Shown: positions 1 to 4,957 of the stretch, piece after piece
Numbering within the stretch: position 1 is the first letter of the stretch
Layout of the letters: each line of letters starts with the position of its first letter
From: Spirochaetales bacterium
GTDB lineage: Bacteria; Spirochaetota; Spirochaetia; DSM-27196; SKKC01
Reading direction: 5' to 3'
Length of the DNA stretch: 8,296 nt
Assembly: GCA_007126865.1 (NCBI GenBank)
Contig: SLAN01000059.1
Coordinates: 1 to 8,296 of the forward strand
Position numbers and translations under genes: made by a program
Notes under the pieces: model-generated
Told to the model about the DNA's origin: nothing
What the model saw: the letters and a program-made list of their open reading frames with translations, nothing else
Database searches by the model: none

Positions 1-465
1 AAAGCTCTTGCGGTTGAGTTCCTCCTCTGCGGTCTCTATTTCCTGTGCGATCGAGGACAGCTCTTCGTGGATGTCGATGACCGGTTGAAACACGGCGCTG
101 TACTGCTCGGCTACCTCCGGATTTCGGCGGTAATGCTCGTAGGCGGCTTCGCCAATACTCTCGTAGTAAGCGGTGTTCTCTTTCTCGATCCGCCGAATCT
201 GTTCGGCGTCGGTGGCAAGCTGTTCCTTAATTTCGGTGAGTCGGGCTTCAATTTCGCGGATTCGGGAGATCAGCGCATCGTAGCCGTCGGTGGTTTCGTC
301 AATCTCGCGAATTTTATCGGTGAGTTCGTCAAACTGCGTCGATGTTTTCTCCGGCGCGGTTTCGAGCATTCGGTGACCGATCTGCCGGTACGACTCTTCT
401 ATCCGGCGCTGGTTCTCGGTGATTCGGGCTTTCGCTTGCTCGAGTTGTGCGTGAAAATCCGCCAT
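1..465 (-). CDS. Coiled-coil protein, function unknown (C-terminus beyond window)
   Basis: An open frame of 155 codons starts with ATG at 465 and runs off the left edge without a stop, so the C-terminus is missing. The visible protein is highly charged and almost free of Gly and Pro, with long heptad-like stretches such as RITENQRRIEESYRQI and DEQ/KIREI-type repeats, so it should form an extended helical coiled coil. A short break near residues 109-130 (SIGEAAYEHYRRNPEVAEQY) separates two helical parts. There is no signal peptide and no membrane segment, so it is probably cytoplasmic. A purine-rich AAGGGGG (471-477 on the complement) lies 5 bases ahead of the ATG and supports this start. It is divergent from msrB, with 112 bases between the two starts. 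I do not recognise the family with certainty. Spirochaetes carry similar conserved hypothetical proteins, but that is recollection, not proof. A missing zinc ribbon or other domain beyond the edge cannot be excluded. Confidence 0.75.
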   Translation of the reverse strand, partial: MADFHAQLEQAKARITENQRRIEESYRQIGHRMLETAPEKTSTQFDELTDKIREIDETTDGYDALISRIREIEARLTEIKEQLATDAEQIRRIEKENTAYYESIGEAAYEHYRRNPEVAEQYSAVFQPVIDIHEELSSIAQEIETAEEELNRKSF

Positions 466-470
466 GAGTT

Positions 471-477
471 CCCCCTT
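471..477 (-). promoter_or_regulatory. Ribosome binding site of the coiled-coil gene
   Basis: The complement reads AAGGGGG five bases before the ATG at 465. It is a clear purine-rich Shine-Dalgarno-like stretch and is the main reason for choosing that start. Confidence 0.6.
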
Positions 478-577
478 CGCGCACGAATGCACACGTAGTA
501 CGGTAGGCACCGCTCGGGAGAGTGTCAAGCTTACGCCCCCGTAGCCGTGCGCCGTATTCGGAAGCTATATTACGGCT

Positions 578-1015
578 ATGAGCCCGAGAAGGAAATATCC
601 GGTCGAGCGAAGCGAAGAAGCATGGAGACAGGAGCTGACACCCGAGCAGTATGGGGTTCTTCGTAGAGGCGCCACAGAGCGTGCGTTTACCGGTGCCTAC
701 TACGCCACGAAGGAACCGGGGACCTACTATTGCGCCGGGTGCGGAAATACACTGTTCCTGTCAACCGCGAAGTTTGACTCCGGAACCGGCTGGCCGAGCT
801 TCACCGAGCCCGCCGATTCGAGTGCAGTCGAGGAACGAGAGGATACCTCTCTCTTTGTGCGTCGAACCGAGGTCCTGTGCAGCCGCTGCGGCGGGCACCT
901 CGGGCATGTCTTCTCCGACGGACCGCTTCCGTCAGGATTGCGATACTGCATGAACTCGGCGGCGCTTCGATTTGAGTCCGAGCGAGGTTGTGGCGGCGTC
1001 GACTCTCGCACATGA
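578..1015 (+). CDS. msrB: Peptide-methionine (R)-S-oxide reductase MsrB
   Basis: This 145-residue protein reduces methionine-R-sulfoxide in damaged proteins back to methionine, using a catalytic cysteine that is usually recycled by thioredoxin. All family hallmarks are visible. The zinc-binding pairs are C52/C55 (YYCAGCG) and C101/C104 (LCSRCGGHLGHVF). The substrate-binding motif FDSGTGWPSF is at 66-75. The catalytic C124 lies in RYCMNSAALRF. The length matches standalone MsrB, with no MsrA or thioredoxin domain fused. There is no signal peptide, so it acts in the cytoplasm. The start ATG at 578 gives the usual N-terminus (KYPVERSEEAWRQELTPEQY); the ribosome site is weak, with GGAAG 13 bases upstream. 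The last ten or so residues (after FESE) are a non-conserved tail. The gene stands alone: its left neighbour is divergent and its right neighbour convergent, 35 bases away. Identification is firm. Confidence 0.97.
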   Translation: MSPRRKYPVERSEEAWRQELTPEQYGVLRRGATERAFTGAYYATKEPGTYYCAGCGNTLFLSTAKFDSGTGWPSFTEPADSSAVEEREDTSLFVRRTEVLCSRCGGHLGHVFSDGPLPSGLRYCMNSAALRFESERGCGGVDSRT

Positions 1016-1050
1016 GGATCGTTCTTTCGCCGCAATAGTGGCTGAATCTG

Positions 1051-1803
1051 CTACAGGAGGCGGTCTCCGTTTTCTCTGCTCGCGCCCGGATCGTACGCCG
1101 CGACAGCGCAAGGCCCCGACTCGCAGGCCCGGCGGATCTGTACGGCCAGTTCCGTACGGTTGGCGGCCTCAAACGCCGCCATTGCCGCCGACACATGGCT
1201 TTTCACCGTGTATAGGCCGATGCCGAGTTTCTCGGCGATCGCTCTATTTGCAGCCCCTTCGGCGACAAGTCGTGCTACTTCGCTTTGCCGTCTTGTGAGC
1301 CGACGCAGCGGAAATGCCGGGTCGTCGCTCCTAATCTCCGGGTGCCGTTGTATGGTGGCAATCTCGTCGTCGCCGAGCAGTGAGACGAGATCCTGAGGCG
1401 ATGCCCATACTCGACCGGCGAAGATGCAGGTTAGAAACGCGTCGACTTCCTTCGCAAGACCCGACGGATCAATGCGTCCGAACCATCTGTCGACCGCCGG
1501 TCGCGGAAGTATGCGGAGCGCTGCGTGGTCGGCGATAAGAGCGAACCCGCACCGAGACCTGTCGATCGCGCGTAACGCGTGTTGCAGCTGATCGGTGACT
1601 GTGGTAAGCGCACTTGCCCCGATAAGCAAGAAGAAGAACGTGTGCTGTGGATGTCTTGATGCGGCTGCCGGTACGGTTGCAAGTTCGCAGGTGTGGATCG
1701 GCGAGCTCGCCGCTTTACGGAGCAGGGCTGCAGTTCGTGGTGCCGTAGCGTTTCGGCACGGGACAAAATATAGCTTCCGCCAATAGTTAGGGTTTCGACG
1801 CAT
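1051..1803 (-). CDS. LuxR/CsgD-type transcriptional regulator with pseudo-receiver
   Basis: This 250-residue protein ends in a standard LuxR-type helix-turn-helix at about residues 169-227. It opens with LTRRQSEVARLVAEG, and the recognition helix region contains LGIGLYTVKSHVSAAM. This is the GerE/LuxR DNA-binding fold seen in NarL-type regulators. The N-terminal part (about 9-150) has the rhythm of a receiver domain: KLYFVPC as strand 1, TFFFLLIGAS as strand 3, and a late segment FGRIDPSGLAKEVDAFLTCIFAGRVWASP that resembles the end of NarL receivers. However, the acidic pair after strand 1, the phosphoacceptor Asp after strand 3 and the usual conserved Lys are not evident. It is therefore probably a phosphorylation-independent, CsgD-like regulator. 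I chose ATG 1803. An in-frame TTG at 1830 falls inside the predicted -10 box and would not be transcribed. No partner histidine kinase is in view and the target genes are unknown. It lies downstream of the sulfatase gene on the same strand but has its own promoter. Confidence 0.88.
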   Translation of the reverse strand: MRRNPNYWRKLYFVPCRNATAPRTAALLRKAASSPIHTCELATVPAAASRHPQHTFFFLLIGASALTTVTDQLQHALRAIDRSRCGFALIADHAALRILPRPAVDRWFGRIDPSGLAKEVDAFLTCIFAGRVWASPQDLVSLLGDDEIATIQRHPEIRSDDPAFPLRRLTRRQSEVARLVAEGAANRAIAEKLGIGLYTVKSHVSAAMAAFEAANRTELAVQIRRACESGPCAVAAYDPGASRENGDRLL

Positions 1804-1829
1804 GGCGTTCCGACAACTCCTGATTAGCA

Positions 1830-1858
1830 ACTATACTGTTGCCTCACGAGAATGGCAA
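1830..1858 (-). promoter_or_regulatory. Sigma-70-like promoter of the LuxR-type regulator
   Basis: Reading the complement, TTGCCA (1858-1853) and TATAGT (1835-1830) are separated by exactly 17 bases. This is five of six matches to each consensus box. Transcription would start near 1823, about 20 bases ahead of the ATG at 1803. An AGGAG (1821-1817) lies in the short leader, 13 bases before the ATG, which is somewhat far. The site makes the regulator independently transcribed from the sulfatase gene upstream. Predicted from sequence only. Confidence 0.65.
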
Positions 1859-1871
1859 GGAAAAATTTGCG

Positions 1872-3569
1872 CTATTGGTATGATTGTGTGACAGGTTGCA
1901 TTGCTATGTCGGCTATGATCGGAAATATCTCGCTCATCGAGAGGTGGGGGTAGTCCTGCCTCGGGAAGATTCCGTCGACGAATCCATAATCGGCACGCCA
2001 GGCTCCGAGCAGTTCGGCGTCTCGTGAGACGATGTGGAGTGGAACCGAATTGGATGCATCGCGACCGGTCACGACCGATCCGGGCTGATGATCGCCGTAG
2101 ATTATGATGATGCTTTCATCGTCGTCGTCAAGAAACCGGATCAGATACTCAGCGATGACCTCGAGAACGTATTCTATGCTTGCAATGTATCCCTCCACGT
2201 ATTCGGTGCCACTGAGATAGTCGTTATCGAAGTACTGTGTCTCGGTGTCGAAGTAGATCGAACCGTCACCGAGGTCTTCCCACGTGTCGATCACCTGGGG
2301 GATGCGGTTAAACGGCGTATGACTGCTTACGAGCTGGTAATGCAGGTATAGCGGCCGGTCGGCTGCCGCGCCGTCCTCGACGCGGAGTTCCTCGATTCGC
2401 CGGTGTGTCCTCCAGATTGCGAACTGATCGGGGATAGGTACGAAACTGAACCATGGGCCGTCGTAACTGAAATCTCCTTCGAATGCGCTCATCACTTCAT
2501 CAAACCCGAATACCTCCCGGCCCTCCGGCCACGGTCCGTTAATCGTTCCCGGTTTGACTGCGAGGCTGTAGTAACCAGCCTTATCCCGCAGGAAGCGTGT
2601 GATCGTGTCAGGTTCTTCACTGAGGAGGCGCTCGTAACGGCTCTGGCGATCGATTTCGTTGCCGGTGAGGAATGTCGCCTCGGCGAGCCAGCTCTGACCT
2701 CCGAATATCGGTGCTTCGATGAAGTTGCTGGCCGAGTAGAAGCCGTTATCTACGAGGCGACGCTCGAAGCGCTCGAGCACCGGGAACAGCTCCGTTCGAA
2801 TCTCTTCGCGCTCGAAGATCGTTATCCCGTAGCTTTCGACGACGAACTTGTAGATATCGCGGTCGCGCAGTCCGGGCGCACCGTACTCCACGTCCTGGGG
2901 CTCCGTTTCAGCCGGTTGAGGCGCCTCGCCTTCGATCTGTTCGCCGGCGCTCTCGCGACCAATCTCTCGTACTTCGAACTCGTCGGCCGAGAATCCTCGA
3001 ACCATCGCGGCCGTTAAGGTCTGCGAAGGACCGACGGCGAGAAGCGCTCCAACCGCCACGATACCGAGCACACCGGCGATTAGAAGGGGAGCTACGCCGT
3101 TCATCGCCTGAAGGGCTCGCAGCGCAACGAGAAACAGCGCGAAGAGGACTACGAAGAGGACGAGGGCGGTTACCGCGACAGCGACACCGGCGAGCACTCC
3201 GGTGGACACCCCCTCACCCGGCAGAAAAAGCAGCACGGCACTGCGAACCAATGTGAAATCGGAGCTCGGCACAAACCCCCGTGCGTACAGCAGGCGAAAC
3301 GCCCCTTCGCCGAGTCCGAATGAGGCAAGGGCGGTCGCTGTGAACGCGCCGGCGGCAGCGGCGGCATAGAGGCGCCGGGTACGCACGAGAACGAACAGTG
3401 CAATGAGAACGGCGAGGAGCACCTCCACCGATGGAACGAGTGCTTGCTGGGGAGCCCCCGGCGGAAGCCACCGATAAACGGAAACGATCAGATTCGTGAC
3501 GAGCACCGCTCCCGCGAAGACAGCGAACGGAGCCACCCGTTTATGGCCACGTAGTGATAACATCGTCAT
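1872..3569 (-). CDS. Membrane-anchored sulfatase / LTA-synthase-like phosphotransferase
   Basis: This 565-residue protein has an N-terminal membrane part (about residues 12-182) with hydrophobic spans near 12-32, 45-63, 67-85, 122-152 and 158-182. An acidic, Pro-rich linker follows (about 205-228), then an extracytoplasmic alkaline-phosphatase-superfamily domain. This is the layout of lipoteichoic acid synthase and phosphoglycerol transferase relatives. Metal and active-site candidates are E245 in KFVVESYG, S293 in FGGQSWLAE (the place of the catalytic Thr in LtaS), H417 in SSHTPF, and D493/H494 in IIIYGDHQPG. Members of this superfamily transfer phosphoglycerol or phosphoethanolamine, or cleave sulfate or phosphate esters. 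The substrate cannot be told from sequence. ATG 3569 is followed by a second in-frame ATG at 3563, and either could be used; only a weak GAAG precedes them. It lies 28 bases after apbE on the same strand, so the two are probably co-transcribed. Confidence 0.87.
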   Translation of the reverse strand: MTMLSLRGHKRVAPFAVFAGAVLVTNLIVSVYRWLPPGAPQQALVPSVEVLLAVLIALFVLVRTRRLYAAAAAGAFTATALASFGLGEGAFRLLYARGFVPSSDFTLVRSAVLLFLPGEGVSTGVLAGVAVAVTALVLFVVLFALFLVALRALQAMNGVAPLLIAGVLGIVAVGALLAVGPSQTLTAAMVRGFSADEFEVREIGRESAGEQIEGEAPQPAETEPQDVEYGAPGLRDRDIYKFVVESYGITIFEREEIRTELFPVLERFERRLVDNGFYSASNFIEAPIFGGQSWLAEATFLTGNEIDRQSRYERLLSEEPDTITRFLRDKAGYYSLAVKPGTINGPWPEGREVFGFDEVMSAFEGDFSYDGPWFSFVPIPDQFAIWRTHRRIEELRVEDGAAADRPLYLHYQLVSSHTPFNRIPQVIDTWEDLGDGSIYFDTETQYFDNDYLSGTEYVEGYIASIEYVLEVIAEYLIRFLDDDDESIIIIYGDHQPGSVVTGRDASNSVPLHIVSRDAELLGAWRADYGFVDGIFPRQDYPHLSMSEIFPIIADIAMQPVTQSYQ

Positions 3570-3597
3570 CGTTCAACTTCGCGGGAGTCGTTGCCGG

Positions 3598-4689
3598 TCA
3601 TTCGATTGGCGCCTCATCCGTCGACACCAACTCGTACTCTTCGTCACGGATCTCCACCTCATCGAACAGACCGGGCGTAGCGTACACCTTGCCGTCGTCC
3701 GTGGCGAAGATGGCCTCGTAGCCGTCAAGGTTCTCGATAAGCGCGAGTCCTCGCACGAGGCCCATTACGAACGCACCGGTGGAGAGCGCATCGGCACCGA
3801 TGGCATCGGGACCGCTGACGGTCACGCTCACCAGCTCGTTGTCCGCCGGCGCGCCGGTTGTCACATCGAACAGGTGGTGGAAGCGTTGACCGTCTTCCTC
3901 GAAGTAGCGTTCGTACGGCCCCGAGGTTACGATCGCTTCGTTGCTCGAGGTGATCACCGCGAGAAGCCGTTGACGGACGCCGCTCGGGTGCTGGATGCCG
4001 ATACGCCAGCGATCGCCGTCGGGTCGCGTCCCCACCGTATACAGGTCGCCTCCGAAGTCGATGATCGCGCTCTCGATACCGTCGTCGGCCATCATGCGTG
4101 CAATCTCGTCGACCGCGTATCCTTTCGCTATGCCGCCGACATCGATACCCATCCCTTCCCTCGGAAGGTATACGCTCGTGTTATCGGATTCGAGCTCGAT
4201 CTCTCGGTAGTCGACAAGCCCGATCGCCTCTTCGCGTTCGGCCTCCCCCGGTACGCGTTCGTTTGGAGTACCGATTCCCCAGAGACGTATGAGCGGAGCG
4301 ACGGTGATATCGAAATATCCTTCGGTGATGTCACCCCAACGGATCGCTTCTTCGATCACAAAAAAGGTATCCTCGGAAACCGCTACCGCTTCCTGCCCGG
4401 CGCTTCGATTGATACGGAGTACCTCGGTCTCGTCGTAGCGCTCTTCGTTTATGCTCATTCGGTCCTGGATCTCTTCGACCCTGTCGAAGTATCGGTCGAA
4501 GGCGCCGGAGGGAATACGTGAGTCGTGTATGGTGATCACACTCTGGGTACCGAGCAGTGAGCGTTGGCGCCGTTCCGGTTCTCCTGCGGTTTCGCAGCCG
4601 GCGATCAGAAGAGCGCACACAATAAGCGTCGCCGTCGATGCTCGTCGGCGAGTTTTCGTTCGATGTAGATTCGCGATGATGCTCCGCAT
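3598..4689 (-). CDS. apbE: FAD:protein FMN transferase (ApbE family), lipoprotein
   Basis: This 363-residue protein would transfer FMN from FAD onto a threonine of target proteins outside the cytoplasmic membrane. Some spirochaete homologues (Ftp) also hydrolyse FAD. A basic N-terminus (RTKTRRR), a hydrophobic stretch and the lipobox LLIAGC with C32 mark a lipid-anchored export signal. Family motifs appear in order: GYFDITVAPLIRLWGIG (124-140), GIDVGGIAKGYAVDE (181-195), IIDFGGDLYTVG (209-220), TSGPYERYF (255-263), HHLFDVTTGAP (271-281) and GADALSTGAFVMG (298-310). D275, D300 and T304 are the likely metal ligands. In the HHLFDVTTG motif the usual Pro after Asp is Val, a mild deviation. No flavinylation target (Nqr/Rnf subunit or FMN-binding domain) is encoded in view, and the sulfatase next door shows no evident FMN attachment motif. 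ATG 4689 is the only start that keeps the whole signal peptide. It is the first gene of a probable two-gene unit with the sulfatase. Confidence 0.96.
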   Translation of the reverse strand: MRSIIANLHRTKTRRRASTATLIVCALLIAGCETAGEPERRQRSLLGTQSVITIHDSRIPSGAFDRYFDRVEEIQDRMSINEERYDETEVLRINRSAGQEAVAVSEDTFFVIEEAIRWGDITEGYFDITVAPLIRLWGIGTPNERVPGEAEREEAIGLVDYREIELESDNTSVYLPREGMGIDVGGIAKGYAVDEIARMMADDGIESAIIDFGGDLYTVGTRPDGDRWRIGIQHPSGVRQRLLAVITSSNEAIVTSGPYERYFEEDGQRFHHLFDVTTGAPADNELVSVTVSGPDAIGADALSTGAFVMGLVRGLALIENLDGYEAIFATDDGKVYATPGLFDEVEIRDEEYELVSTDEAPIE

Positions 4690-4700
4690 ACTGTGTCATT

Positions 4701-4728
4701 ATTATCAGAGTATTCAGAGGTGTTACAA
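4701..4728 (-). promoter_or_regulatory. Probable apbE promoter with very short leader
   Basis: The complement reads TTGTAA (4728-4723), 16 bases, then GATAAT (4706-4701). This gives transcription from about 4694, roughly five bases before the apbE ATG at 4689. No Shine-Dalgarno sequence is visible ahead of that ATG, which agrees with a nearly leaderless message. An AT-rich run around the -10 box (GATAATAATGA) would allow a slightly shifted box. Confidence 0.5.
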
Positions 4729-4874
4729 CATGACACCGGTTGAGCCGACACCGGGTGAGCGTCCCGGATTCGCCTGGGCCGGGCAACGATCGGCGCCGAG
4801 AGGTCGCTCGATCCACCTTTGTTGACACCAGGCGATTCGCGCTTACGTCTCGAGCTGCTCACCTCTCGAATCTC

Positions 4875-4903
4875 TTCCCGTGGGCCGTTGTGCATGCTAA
4901 TAT
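4875..4903 (+). promoter_or_regulatory. Candidate extended -10 promoter of the hydrolase gene
   Basis: TAATAT (4898-4903) is preceded by TGC, forming an extended -10 element, with a poor -35 box TTCCCG (4875-4880) at 17 bases. Transcription would start near 4910 and leave a leader of about 48 bases. Prediction only; the -35 match is weak. Confidence 0.4.
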
Positions 4904-4945
4904 CCGCGGTCTGCACCCATCGGGGCACGAGTACAAAATCTGGTC

Positions 4946-4949
4946 GGAG
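4946..4949 (+). promoter_or_regulatory. Ribosome binding site deciding the hydrolase start
   Basis: GGAG sits 8 bases before ATG 4958. An alternative in-frame GTG at 4949 overlaps this GGAG and has no ribosome site of its own at a proper distance, so ATG 4958 is preferred. Confidence 0.6.
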
Positions 4950-4957
4950 TGACGTCT

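Larger units (their letters stand above)
4690..4957. other. Divergent intergenic control region
   Basis: This 268-base gap lies between the starts of apbE (minus) and the hydrolase gene (plus). It holds the apbE promoter near its left end and a candidate promoter for the hydrolase at 4875-4903. A perfect TTGACA at 4822-4827 has no good -10 box at 15-19 bases. A palindrome CGGCGCCG sits at 4791-4798. I see no convincing small gene, terminator or riboswitch here. Confidence 0.55.

Noticed and set aside
67..498. A 143-codon plus-strand frame over the left-edge gene
   Set aside because: The opposite strand encodes a well-formed coiled-coil protein with a good ribosome site. The plus-strand product is an unstructured hydrophobic mirror of it.
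1016..1050. Possible bidirectional terminator between the convergent msrB and LuxR genes
   Set aside because: The 35-base gap shows no GC-rich hairpin or T-run; any termination signal must lie within the coding ends or be factor-dependent.
559..1779. A 13-base sequence, CGGAAGCTATATT, present at 559-571 before msrB and inverted at 1767-1779 in the LuxR gene
   Set aside because: About one such 13-base match is expected by chance in a window of this size, and one copy is inside coding sequence; not taken as a shared operator.
2403..3017. A 204-codon open frame on the plus strand inside the sulfatase gene
   Set aside because: Antisense to the conserved sulfatase domain, with no ribosome site or family resemblance; treated as a shadow.
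3496..4521. A 341-codon open frame on the plus strand across apbE
   Set aside because: It lies antisense to a gene with all ApbE motifs, has no recognisable domain, and is the kind of open mirror frame expected in GC-rich coding DNA.
4797..4868. Inverted repeat CGAGAGGT / ACCTCTCG with a 56-base gap in the divergent region, with TTGACA between the arms
   Set aside because: Eight-base arms at this distance are expected by chance in such a region, and the TTGACA has no matching -10 box; too weak to call an operator.
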